From assembly GCF_002236115.1 (NCBI RefSeq), contig NZ_NIWT01000006.1, forward strand, positions 248,001 to 312,000: 64,000 nucleotides of DNA. Direction: 5' to 3'. This document shows, piece by piece, positions 16,672 to 24,631 of the stretch. Positions within the stretch are counted from its first letter, which is position 1; each line of letters opens with the position of its first letter. The translations under genes were made by a program, and so were the position numbers. This stretch comes from Pseudomonas jessenii. Its GTDB lineage: Bacteria > Pseudomonadota > Gammaproteobacteria > Pseudomonadales > Pseudomonadaceae. The notes beneath the pieces are model-generated. The model did not search any database and was not told where the DNA came from. It saw nothing but the letters and a program-made list of their open reading frames with translations.

Positions 16672-17498
16672 ACAACGCAACCGTGAGCAAGATCGAAGTC
16701 AAGAACGTCTTCAAGATTTTCGGCAACCGTTCCAAGGATGCGCTGGCCATGATCGGCCAGGGCAAGACCAAGGACCAGGTCCTGGCCGAAACCGGCTGCG
16801 TGGTCGGCGTGAACGACCTGTCGCTGAGCATCGGCAGCGGCGAGATCTTCGTGATCATGGGCCTGTCGGGCTCAGGCAAGTCGACCCTGGTGCGCCACTT
16901 CAACCGCCTGATCGACCCGACCAGCGGCGCGATCCTGGTGGACGGCGTGGACATCCTGCAATACGACATGGAAGCCCTGCGCGAATTTCGTCGGCGCAAG
17001 ATCAGCATGGTGTTCCAGAGCTTTGGCCTGTTGCCGCACAAGAGCGTGCTGGACAACGTCGCCTACGGCTTGAAAATCCGTGGCGAAAGCAAAGCCATGT
17101 GCGCTGAGCGTGCGCTGCACTGGATCAACACCGTGGGCCTCAAGGGCTACGAAAACAAATACCCGCACCAGCTATCCGGCGGCATGCGTCAGCGTGTGGG
17201 CCTGGCCCGCGCCCTGGCGGCGGACACTGACATCATCCTGATGGACGAAGCGTTCAGCGCCCTCGACCCACTGATCCGCGCGGAGATGCAGGACCAGTTG
17301 CTGGAACTGCAAAAGACCCTGCACAAGACCATTGTCTTCATCACCCACGACCTCGACGAGGCCGTGCGCATCGGCAACCGCATCGCGATTCTCAAGGATG
17401 GCCGCCTGATCCAGGTCGGCACGCCAAGAGAGATCCTGCATTCGCCGGCGGATGAGTATGTCGACCGCTTTGTGCAGCGTCGGGCGGCGGTGGTTTAA
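16668..17498 (+). CDS. hutV: ABC transporter ATP-binding protein (histidine/betaine type)
   Basis: 276 residues. Walker A GLSGSGKST (near residue 65), Q loop QSFGLLPHKSVLDNVAYGL, signature LSGGMRQRVGLARAL and Walker B ILMDEAFSALDP are intact, and the H loop is ITHDLDEA. Unlike ProV/OpuAA it ends soon after the nucleotide-binding domain and has no CBS domains, so it should not be osmotically gated. Energises HutXW uptake. Translational coupling with hutW (ATGA). Confidence 0.93.
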   Translation: MNNATVSKIEVKNVFKIFGNRSKDALAMIGQGKTKDQVLAETGCVVGVNDLSLSIGSGEIFVIMGLSGSGKSTLVRHFNRLIDPTSGAILVDGVDILQYDMEALREFRRRKISMVFQSFGLLPHKSVLDNVAYGLKIRGESKAMCAERALHWINTVGLKGYENKYPHQLSGGMRQRVGLARALAADTDIILMDEAFSALDPLIRAEMQDQLLELQKTLHKTIVFITHDLDEAVRIGNRIAILKDGRLIQVGTPREILHSPADEYVDRFVQRRAAVV

Positions 17499-17523
17499 AG
17501 GTTTGTGCCGGCTGTGCTGGCCC

Positions 17524-17598
17524 CATCGCGAGCAAGCTCGCTCCCACAGTGGATCCCCGGTGTTCACAAAACCTGTGGGAGCGAGCTTGCTCGCGATG
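17524..17598. repeat. REPIN 6
   Basis: catcgcgagcaagctcgctc and inverted partner 30 bases on, inside the hut cluster between hutV and the first hutH paralogue. Confidence 0.92.
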
Positions 17599-17647
17599 AG
17601 GCCGGTAAAGATGCATCAATATTCAGGTTTGTACGCAGAGGTTGAAG

Positions 17648-19171
17648 ATGTCCCAGGCTGAAAAAATCGTTATCACCGAGTCGCAGGTCAGTTGGCAGGA
17701 TGTGGTCGCCGTTGCTCGTCATGGCGCACAGCTTGAACTGTCGGCACCGATCTGGGCGCGCATCGAGAACGCACAGGCCATCGTCCAGCGCATTGTCACC
17801 AGCGGCGAACGTGCCTACGGCATCAACACCGGCCTGGGCGCGCTGTGCAACGTCTCGCTGCAGGACGAACAACTCAGCCAGTTGTCGCGCAACACCTTGC
17901 TCAGCCACGCTTGCGGCGTGGGTGCACCGCTGACTGACGAGCAGACCCGCTCGATCATGTGCGCGGCCATCGTCAACTACAGCCACGGCAAATCCGGCTT
18001 GCACCGTCAGGTCGTCGAAGCGCTGCTGGCGCTACTCAACCGGGGCATCACCCCGCAGGTGCCGTCCCAGGGTTCGGTGGGTTACCTGACTCACATGGCG
18101 CACATCGGCATCGCGCTGCTGGGCGTGGGCAATGTCAGCTATCGCGGGCAGATCGTTTCCGCGCAGCAAGCGCTGGCCGAAGAAGGTCTGCAACCAGTCA
18201 AGCTCGGTGCCAAGGACGGTTTGTGCCTGGTCAACGGTACGCCGTGCATGAGTGGCCTGAGCTGCCTGGCGATTGCCGATGCCACGCGCCTGCTGGAATG
18301 GGCCGACGTGATCGGCGCCATGAGCTTCGAAGCCCAGCGCGGGCAGATCGATGCGTTCGACGCGGAGATCATCGCGCTCAAGCCGCACCCGGGCATGCAA
18401 CAGGTCGGGATCAACCTTCGGGCCTTGCTCGACGGCAGCGAAGTGATCGCCCAGAGCAAAGGCATTCGCACCCAGGATGCCCTGAGCATTCGCTCGATCC
18501 CGCAGGTGCACGGTGCTGCGCGCGATCAACTGGTGCACGCGATCAAACAGATCGAAACCGAGCTCAACGGCGCCACCGACAACCCGCTGGTGCTAGGTAC
18601 CGCGGACAATTACCGCGTGGTGTCCCAGGCCAACCCTCATGGCCAGTCCGTGGCAATGGCGGCGGACTTGCTGGCGATCGCCATGGCGGAAATCGGCTCC
18701 ATCGCCGAGCGTCGTCTGGACCGTTTGATCAACCCGCACGTCAGCGGCCTGCCGGCTTTCCTGGTGGCCAACCCGGGCGTGAACTCCGGGATGATGATCG
18801 TGCAATACGTGGCCGCTTCGCTGTGCGCGGAGAACCGTCAACTGGCGCAACCGGCAGTCCTCGACAATTACGTCACTTCCGGTCTTCAGGAAGATCACCT
18901 GAGCCTGGGCACCAACGCCGCACTGAAGCTGCATCGCGCGCTGGAAAACTGCACGCAGATCCTCGCCATCGAGTATTTGCTGGCGGCCCAGGCGTTTGAA
19001 TTCTTGAAGGAACAACGCTTTGGTGCGGGCACCGATACCGCTTGGCGTCTGCTGCGTGAGCGAGTTCCTGCCTACGACCAGGACCGCTGGCTGGCACCAG
19101 ACATTGCCGCCGCTGCCAGTGTTCTGAAAGACCCTGTTTTGCTGCAAAAAACGTTACCGAATTTGAATTGA
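17648..19171 (+). CDS. hutH1: HutH1: HAL/PAL-family paralogue lacking the MIO triad
   Basis: 507 residues from the ATG at 17648 (AGAGG six bases upstream; a TTG two codons earlier is in frame). Overall a member of the aromatic amino-acid ammonia-lyase superfamily, collinear with HutH2 behind it. The key segment reads GSVGYLTHMAH (residues 142-152), where HutH2 has GSVGASGDLAPLAH: exactly three residues, the Ala-Ser-Gly that cyclises to the MIO electrophile, are missing. The position of the active-site Tyr in QDPYSLR is Leu (QDALSIR) and the Phe of GNFHAE is Pro (ANPHGQ). Conserved: the Tyr of YGINTG, His of LSHA, Asn of VNGT, Arg and the Glu of QEDH. Direct consequence: it is not expected to deaminate histidine by MIO chemistry. 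It may be a non-catalytic partner or do something else. In P. fluorescens SBW25 the HutH1 paralogue is reported as dispensable for growth on histidine. Confidence 0.9.
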   Translation: MSQAEKIVITESQVSWQDVVAVARHGAQLELSAPIWARIENAQAIVQRIVTSGERAYGINTGLGALCNVSLQDEQLSQLSRNTLLSHACGVGAPLTDEQTRSIMCAAIVNYSHGKSGLHRQVVEALLALLNRGITPQVPSQGSVGYLTHMAHIGIALLGVGNVSYRGQIVSAQQALAEEGLQPVKLGAKDGLCLVNGTPCMSGLSCLAIADATRLLEWADVIGAMSFEAQRGQIDAFDAEIIALKPHPGMQQVGINLRALLDGSEVIAQSKGIRTQDALSIRSIPQVHGAARDQLVHAIKQIETELNGATDNPLVLGTADNYRVVSQANPHGQSVAMAADLLAIAMAEIGSIAERRLDRLINPHVSGLPAFLVANPGVNSGMMIVQYVAASLCAENRQLAQPAVLDNYVTSGLQEDHLSLGTNAALKLHRALENCTQILAIEYLLAAQAFEFLKEQRFGAGTDTAWRLLRERVPAYDQDRWLAPDIAAAASVLKDPVLLQKTLPNLN

Positions 19172-19290
19172 TTTCCCTATAAAACCAGCGTGCCAAGGCG
19201 CCACCCCCTCAAAAAGGGGGAAGCGACGGACAACGGACATCTCCGGAGCGTCTGGTTAGTTAATAGCTAACTCTCAAAAGGAGCACAAAA
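19172..19290. other. hutH1-hutH2 intergenic region with two hairpins
   Basis: 119 bases. CCCCCT/AAGGGGG (19203-19221) can form a short hairpin and AGTTA/TAACT (near 19256-19272) a second one, ending just before the AAAGGAG ribosome site of hutH2. No Rho-independent terminator T-run follows either. Function unknown; they may stabilise the hutH2 mRNA 5' end. Confidence 0.35.
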
Positions 19291-20823
19291 ATGACTGCGC
19301 TAAATCTGATTCCCGGCCAACTGACCCTCGCCCAACTGCGTGACGTCTATCAGCAGCCGGTGAAACTGACCCTCGACAACAGCGCCTCGGCCCAGATCGA
19401 AGCCAGCGTTGCCTGCGTGGAACAGATCCTCGCCGAGAACCGCACCGCCTACGGTATCAACACCGGTTTCGGTCTGCTGGCCTCGACCCGCATTGCCAGC
19501 GAAGACCTGGAAAACCTGCAGCGCTCGCTGGTGCTGTCCCACGCCGCCGGTGTCGGCCAGCCGATCAGCGATGAGCTGGTGCGTCTGATCATGGTGCTCA
19601 AGGTCAACAGCCTGAGTCGTGGTTTCTCTGGCATCCGTCGTGTGGTGATTGACGCGCTGATCGCCCTGATCAATGCCGAGGTTTACCCGCACATTCCATT
19701 GAAAGGCTCGGTCGGTGCTTCCGGTGACCTGGCGCCTCTGGCCCACATGTCGCTGGTGCTGCTGGGCGAAGGCAAGGCTCGCTACAAGGGCGAGTGGATG
19801 GAAGCCACCGAAGCGCTGAAAGTTGCTGGTCTGACCCCGCTGACCCTCGCCGCGAAAGAAGGCCTGGCGCTGCTCAACGGCACCCAGGTGTCCACCGCGT
19901 TTGCCCTGCGTGGCCTGTTCGAAGGTGAAGACCTGTTTGCTGGTGCCTTGGCACTGGGCGGCTTGACCGTTGAAGCGGTCCTGGGCTCGCGTTCGCCGTT
20001 CGACGCCCGTATCCATGCTGCCCGTGGCCAGAAAGGCCAGATCGACGCCGCCGCCGCTTATCGCGATCTGCTGGGCGAGCGCAGCGAAGTCTCCGACTCC
20101 CATGAAAACTGCGAGAAGGTACAAGACCCGTACTCCCTGCGTTGCCAGCCACAAGTCATGGGTGCCTGCCTGACCCAGTTCCGTCAAGCGGCCGAAGTAC
20201 TGGCGATCGAATCCAACGCCGTTTCCGACAACCCGTTGGTTTTCGCCGCTGAAGGTGACGTGATCTCCGGTGGCAACTTCCACGCCGAGCCGGTGGCCAT
20301 GGCCGCTGACAACATGGCATTGGCCATCGCTGAAATCGGTTCCCTGAGCGAGCGCCGTATCTCGCTGATGATGGACAAGCACATGTCGCAACTGCCGCCG
20401 TTCCTGGTGGCCAACGGCGGTGTGAACTCCGGCTTCATGATCGCCCAGGTGACCGCAGCGGCATTGGCCAGCGAGAACAAGGCGTTGTCCCATCCGCATT
20501 CGGTGGACAGCCTGCCGACTTCCGCCAACCAGGAAGACCACGTATCGATGGCTCCGGCGGCTGGCAAGCGCCTGTGGGAAATGGCCGAAAATACCCGTGG
20601 GATTCTCGCGGTGGAATGGCTGGCGGCAGCCCAGGGCCTGGACCTGCGCAATGGTCTGAAGACTTCGCCAAAACTGGAAAAAGCCCGTGCCATTCTGCGT
20701 AACGAAGTGCCGTTCTATGAGAAGGACCGCTTCTTTGCACCGGATATCAACGCTGCGAGCGAGTTGCTGGCTTCCCGTTGCCTGAACGAGCTGGTTTCGG
20801 CGAAGTTGCTGCCTAGCCTGTAA
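19291..20823 (+). CDS. hutH2: Histidine ammonia-lyase (functional paralogue)
   Basis: 510 residues, the same length as the P. putida enzyme. It deaminates L-histidine to urocanate, the committed step of the pathway, with the electrophile MIO formed from Ala143-Ser144-Gly145 in GSVGASGDLAPLAH. All expected active-site residues are visible: Tyr54 (YGINTGFG), His84 (LSHAAG), the Asn of LLNGTQ, QDPYSLRCQPQ with Tyr and Arg, the Phe of GNFHAEP and the Glu of NQEDH. A strong ribosome site AAAGGAG precedes the ATG at 19291. This is the likely catabolic enzyme of the two paralogues. Confidence 0.97.
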   Translation: MTALNLIPGQLTLAQLRDVYQQPVKLTLDNSASAQIEASVACVEQILAENRTAYGINTGFGLLASTRIASEDLENLQRSLVLSHAAGVGQPISDELVRLIMVLKVNSLSRGFSGIRRVVIDALIALINAEVYPHIPLKGSVGASGDLAPLAHMSLVLLGEGKARYKGEWMEATEALKVAGLTPLTLAAKEGLALLNGTQVSTAFALRGLFEGEDLFAGALALGGLTVEAVLGSRSPFDARIHAARGQKGQIDAAAAYRDLLGERSEVSDSHENCEKVQDPYSLRCQPQVMGACLTQFRQAAEVLAIESNAVSDNPLVFAAEGDVISGGNFHAEPVAMAADNMALAIAEIGSLSERRISLMMDKHMSQLPPFLVANGGVNSGFMIAQVTAAALASENKALSHPHSVDSLPTSANQEDHVSMAPAAGKRLWEMAENTRGILAVEWLAAAQGLDLRNGLKTSPKLEKARAILRNEVPFYEKDRFFAPDINAASELLASRCLNELVSAKLLPSL

Positions 20824-20830
20824 TTGCCCC

Positions 20831-20896
20831 TTCGCGAGCAAGCCCGCTCCCACATGGATTGCGTTGAACCTGTAGGAGCTGGCTTGCCAGCGATTC
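20831..20896. repeat. REPIN 7 (mixed REP classes)
   Basis: ttcgcgagcaagcccgctcc facing gtaggagctggcttgccagc; the two halves belong to different core variants. Located within the hut cluster between hutH2 and hutT. Confidence 0.82.
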
Positions 20897-20911
20897 GATT
20901 TTGCGTCGGAT

Positions 20912-20919
20912 AACAATAA
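20912..20919 (+). promoter_or_regulatory. Possible Hfq/Crc (CA) motif in hutT leader
   Basis: AACAATAA matches the A-rich AAnAAnAA pattern bound by Hfq-Crc and ends about 13 bases upstream of the hutT ATG. hut genes are under carbon catabolite control in pseudomonads. An eight-base match is weak evidence alone. Confidence 0.3.
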
Positions 20920-20932
20920 TTAGGGACGAGAA

Positions 20933-22339
20933 ATGCAACAGCCAGAAAAAGGTTTGAAACGCGGGCTCTCTGCCCGACATATTCGCTTCATGGCGCTGGG
21001 GTCGGCAATCGGCACCGGGCTGTTTTATGGATCTGCCTCGGCCATTCAAATGGCCGGTCCTGCGGTACTGCTCGCTTACCTGATCGGTGGTGCGGCGGTG
21101 TTCATGGTCATGCGCGCCCTCGGTGAGATGGCGGTGCACAACCCGGTGGCCGGCTCTTTCGGCCAGTACGCCAGCACCTACCTGGGGCCGATGGCGGGCT
21201 TCATCCTCGGTTGGACCTACGCATTCGAAATGGTCATCGTCGGCATGGCCGATGTCACTGCATTCGGTATCTACATGGGCTTCTGGTTTCCGGAGGTTTC
21301 CCGCTGGATCTGGGTGCTGGGTGTCGTTTCCATCGTTGGCGGCCTGAACCTGTGCAACGTCAAAGTCTTCGGTGAAATGGAGTTCTGGCTGTCGCTGCTC
21401 AAGGTCGCCGCCATCGTCGCGATGATCCTGGGTGGTTTCGGCATCATGTGGTTCGGCATCAGCTCGGCCCCCGGCCAAGCGACCGACATCAGCAACCTCT
21501 GGAGCCACGGCGGCTTCATGCCCAATGGCATGGGCGGTCTGATTGCTTCGTTCGCGGTGGTGATGTTTGCGTTTGGCGGTATTGAAATCATCGGTGTAAC
21601 GGCAGGTGAAGCCAAAGACCCGCAGCACGTGCTGCCCCGGGCGATCAATGCTGTACCGTTGCGGATCCTGCTGTTCTATGTGCTGACGATGCTGGTGCTG
21701 ATGTCGATCTTTCCATGGCAGCAGATCGGCAGCCAGGGCAGCCCGTTCGTGCAGATTTTCGACAAGCTGGGGATCAGCTCGGCGGCCACCATCCTCAACA
21801 TCGTGGTGATCACGGCGGCGATTTCGGCGATCAACAGTGACATCTTCGGCGCTGGCCGCATGATGTTCGGTCTGGCCCAGCAAGGGCATGCACCCAAAGG
21901 CTTCGCCCGCCTGTCGCGCAATGGCGTGCCATGGATGACGGTGGTGGTGATGAGTGCCGCGCTGTTGCTGGGCGTGTTGCTGAACTACCTGATCCCGGAG
22001 AATGTGTTCCTGCTGATCGCTTCCGTCGCGACCTTTGCCACCGTGTGGGTCTGGCTGATGATTCTGGTGACCCAAGTGGCCATGCGCCGGTCCATGAGCG
22101 CCGAGCAGGTTGCACAACTGAAGTTCCCGGTACCGCTCTGGCCTTATGCGCCGGCGGCGGCGATTGCCTTCATGCTGTTCATTTTCGGCGTGCTGGGCTA
22201 TTTCCCGGACACCCAGGCAGCGCTGATCGTCGGCGTGGTCTGGATCGTGTTGCTGGTGCTGGCTTACCTGACGTGGGTGAAACCGGCGGCGGGCCAGGCA
22301 GCCCTGGTGACGCAGGATCCTAATTTTTCTCATCGATAA
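20933..22339 (+). CDS. hutT: Amino-acid permease, probable histidine transporter
   Basis: 468 residues, APC-superfamily amino-acid permease with 12 predicted helices. N-terminal signature GLKRGLSARHIRFMALGSAIGTGLFYGSASAI (core GSAIGTGLFYGS near residue 21) and the GEMAVHNPVAGSFGQYAS region (residue about 63) place it with the AroP/ProY type of proton symporters. Location directly before hutI supports histidine as substrate, as found for HutT in P. putida and P. fluorescens. The ATG is preceded by GGGACGAG. It is followed after 17 bases by hutI. Confidence 0.93.
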   Translation: MQQPEKGLKRGLSARHIRFMALGSAIGTGLFYGSASAIQMAGPAVLLAYLIGGAAVFMVMRALGEMAVHNPVAGSFGQYASTYLGPMAGFILGWTYAFEMVIVGMADVTAFGIYMGFWFPEVSRWIWVLGVVSIVGGLNLCNVKVFGEMEFWLSLLKVAAIVAMILGGFGIMWFGISSAPGQATDISNLWSHGGFMPNGMGGLIASFAVVMFAFGGIEIIGVTAGEAKDPQHVLPRAINAVPLRILLFYVLTMLVLMSIFPWQQIGSQGSPFVQIFDKLGISSAATILNIVVITAAISAINSDIFGAGRMMFGLAQQGHAPKGFARLSRNGVPWMTVVVMSAALLLGVLLNYLIPENVFLLIASVATFATVWVWLMILVTQVAMRRSMSAEQVAQLKFPVPLWPYAPAAAIAFMLFIFGVLGYFPDTQAALIVGVVWIVLLVLAYLTWVKPAAGQAALVTQDPNFSHR

Positions 22340-22356
22340 CCTAATGGAGGCCAAGG

Positions 22357-23562
22357 ATGAAAACTCTCTGGCAACACTGTCACGTCGCAACCATGGCACA
22401 AGGCGTCTACTCGATCATCGAGGATGCGGCCATCGTGACGTCAGGAGCGCACATTGAGTGGATCGGCCCGCGCGGTGAGTTGCCGGCGGGCGAGTACCCG
22501 GCCGTCAATGATTTGAACGGGGCCTGGGTCACACCGGGCCTGATCGACTGCCACACTCACACGGTGTTCGGCGGTAACCGCAGCGGTGAATTCGAACAGC
22601 GCCTGCAAGGCGTCAGCTACGCGGAAATCGCCGCCAGCGGTGGCGGTATCGCCAGCACCGTACGCGCCACCCGCGCAGCCAGCGAAGATGAACTGTTCGC
22701 CAGTGCCGCCAAGCGCCTGAAAAGCCTGATGCGTGATGGCGTTACCAGCATCGAAATCAAGTCCGGCTACGGCCTGGACCTGGCCAACGAGCGCAAGATG
22801 CTGCGTGTGGCCCGTCGCCTCGGCGCCGAACTGCCGGTCAGCGTGCGCAGCACCTGCCTGGCGGCTCACGCCTTGCCGCCGGAGTACAAGGATCGCGCTG
22901 ACGACTATATCGATCACATCTGCGCCGACATGCTCCCGGCCCTGGCTGCCGAAGGGCTGGTCGACGCCGTGGATGCGTTTTGCGAGTACCTGGCGTTCTC
23001 CCCGGCGCAGGTCGAGCGGGTGTTCATTACCGCCCAGGCACTGGGCCTGCCAGTGAAGCTGCACGCCGAGCAGTTGTCGTCGCTGCATGGCTCGAGCCTG
23101 GCGGCGCGTTACCATGCGTTGTCTGCCGATCACCTGGAGTTCATGACCGAGGACGACGCCATCGCCATGGCCAAGTCCGGTACGGTCGCGGTGCTGTTGC
23201 CCGGCGCCTTTTACTTCCTGCGTGAAACCCAATTGCCGCCGATGGAAGCCCTGCGCAAGCACGGCGTGAAAATCGCCATCGCCAGCGACCTCAACCCGGG
23301 CACCTCGCCAGCGCTGTCGTTGCGCCTGATGCTGAACATGGCTTGCACCTGCTTCCGCATGACCCCGGAAGAAGCCCTGGTCGGCGCGACGATTCATGCC
23401 GCCACCGCGCTGGGCATGGCCGATACTCATGGTTCGCTGGAGGTCGGCAAGGTCGCGGATTTTGTCGCCTGGCAAATCGATCGTCCGGCCGACCTGTGTT
23501 ACTGGCTGGGCGGCGACCTGGAAAAACGCGTCGTGCGCCACGGCGTCGAATCAAGTCTGTAG
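22357..23562 (+). CDS. hutI: Imidazolonepropionase
   Basis: 401 residues, metal-dependent amidohydrolase. Hydrolyses 4-imidazolone-5-propionate to N-formimino-L-glutamate, step three. Zinc-binding TPGLIDCHTHTVFGGNR near residue 59, EIAASGGGI, EIKSGYGL, LHAEQLSS and ASDLNPGTSP are all family motifs. Ribosome site TGGAGG lies about 8 bases before the ATG. The hutG start follows ten bases after the stop. Confidence 0.97.
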   Translation: MKTLWQHCHVATMAQGVYSIIEDAAIVTSGAHIEWIGPRGELPAGEYPAVNDLNGAWVTPGLIDCHTHTVFGGNRSGEFEQRLQGVSYAEIAASGGGIASTVRATRAASEDELFASAAKRLKSLMRDGVTSIEIKSGYGLDLANERKMLRVARRLGAELPVSVRSTCLAAHALPPEYKDRADDYIDHICADMLPALAAEGLVDAVDAFCEYLAFSPAQVERVFITAQALGLPVKLHAEQLSSLHGSSLAARYHALSADHLEFMTEDDAIAMAKSGTVAVLLPGAFYFLRETQLPPMEALRKHGVKIAIASDLNPGTSPALSLRLMLNMACTCFRMTPEEALVGATIHAATALGMADTHGSLEVGKVADFVAWQIDRPADLCYWLGGDLEKRVVRHGVESSL

Positions 23563-23572
23563 GAGATCTGTT

Positions 23573-24376
23573 GTGGATAAGGTTCTGAACTTCAAACAAG
23601 GCCGCGTACCGCTGCTGATCAGCATGCCCCACGCTGGCGTGCGCCTGACGCCTGCGGTCGAAGCCGGGTTGATCCCTGACGCGAAAAGCCTGCCGGACAC
23701 CGACTGGCACATCCCGCAGCTATACGACTTCGCCGCGGAACTGGGTGCAAGCACCCTGGCGGCCGAGTACTCGCGGTTCGTCATCGACCTTAACCGACCG
23801 TCCGACGACAAGCCTTTGTACGTGGGGGCGACCACCGGCCTGTACCCGGCGACGCTGTTCGACGGCATTCCGTTGTTCCGCGAAGGGCTGGAGCCTTCGA
23901 AAGAAGAGCGCGCGACTTATCTGGAGCAGATCTGGACGCCGTACCACAGCACCTTGCAGCAGGAACTGGCGCGGCTGAAGGCCGAGTTCGGCTATGCGCT
24001 GCTGTTCGATGCGCACTCGATCCGTTCGATCATCCCGCACCTGTTCGACGGCAAGTTGCCGGACTTCAACCTCGGCACCTTCAACGGCGCCAGTTGCGAT
24101 CCACAGCTTGCGACCCGACTGGAAGCGATCTGCGCGCTTCACGACAACTACACCCACGTACTCAACGGGCGCTTCAAGGGCGGGCACATCACTCGCCATT
24201 ACGGCAATCCGGCCGAGAACATCCACGCGGTGCAACTGGAGTTGGGGCAGTGCACCTACATGGAAGAGTTCGAGCCGTTCCGCTATCGCCCGGATCTGGC
24301 GGAACCGACGCGGTTGGTGCTCAAGGAGTTGCTGCAAGGCTTGCTGGCCTGGGGCGAAAAACACTACAAGCGCTAA
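23573..24376 (+). CDS. hutG: N-formylglutamate deformylase
   Basis: 267 residues from a GTG at 23573; AGGAG at 23561-23565 and the loss of homology upstream decide this start over a longer frame that runs antiphase through hutI. Hydrolyses N-formyl-L-glutamate to glutamate and formate, the last step after HutF. Motifs: LLISMPHAGV near residue 13, DTDWHIPQLYDFA near residue 42, EYSRFVIDLNRP near residue 64, LLFDAHSIRS, and FKGGHITRHYG, which supply metal ligands. It closes the hut cluster. Confidence 0.95.
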   Translation: MDKVLNFKQGRVPLLISMPHAGVRLTPAVEAGLIPDAKSLPDTDWHIPQLYDFAAELGASTLAAEYSRFVIDLNRPSDDKPLYVGATTGLYPATLFDGIPLFREGLEPSKEERATYLEQIWTPYHSTLQQELARLKAEFGYALLFDAHSIRSIIPHLFDGKLPDFNLGTFNGASCDPQLATRLEAICALHDNYTHVLNGRFKGGHITRHYGNPAENIHAVQLELGQCTYMEEFEPFRYRPDLAEPTRLVLKELLQGLLAWGEKHYKR

Positions 24377-24392
24377 AGCCTGACGCGTAACC

Positions 24393-24483
24393 CTGTGGGA
24401 GCGAGCTTGCTCGCGATAGCGGTCTGTCTGTTACATCTATGTCGACTTATCCACCGCCATCGCGAGCAAGCTCGCTCCCACAG
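24393..24483. repeat. REPIN 8
   Basis: ctgtgggagcgagcttgctc and inverted partner, between hutG and the choline-type binding-protein gene. Confidence 0.93.
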
Positions 24484-24631
24484 GTAAGTGTTCATTTTGA
24501 AAGCGCGACGTAACAGTCGCCACCGTGCAAAACACGGTCGCCACAGGTCGCTTTTACCGCTCGTCTGCTGCGTAATGTTCTGGCCACGGTGCACAAAGAC
24601 ACCGACCTCACAATAATCGCTGCCGCACGAG

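Noticed and set aside
18083..18120. Frameshift or pseudogene in hutH1 at the missing ASG
   Set aside because: The gap is exactly nine bases, the frame continues uninterrupted for the full family length, and downstream motifs are in register.
22900..23572. Upstream extension of hutG into hutI
   Set aside because: The longer frame overlaps hutI out of phase and shows no HutG homology before the GTG at 23573, which has a good ribosome site.
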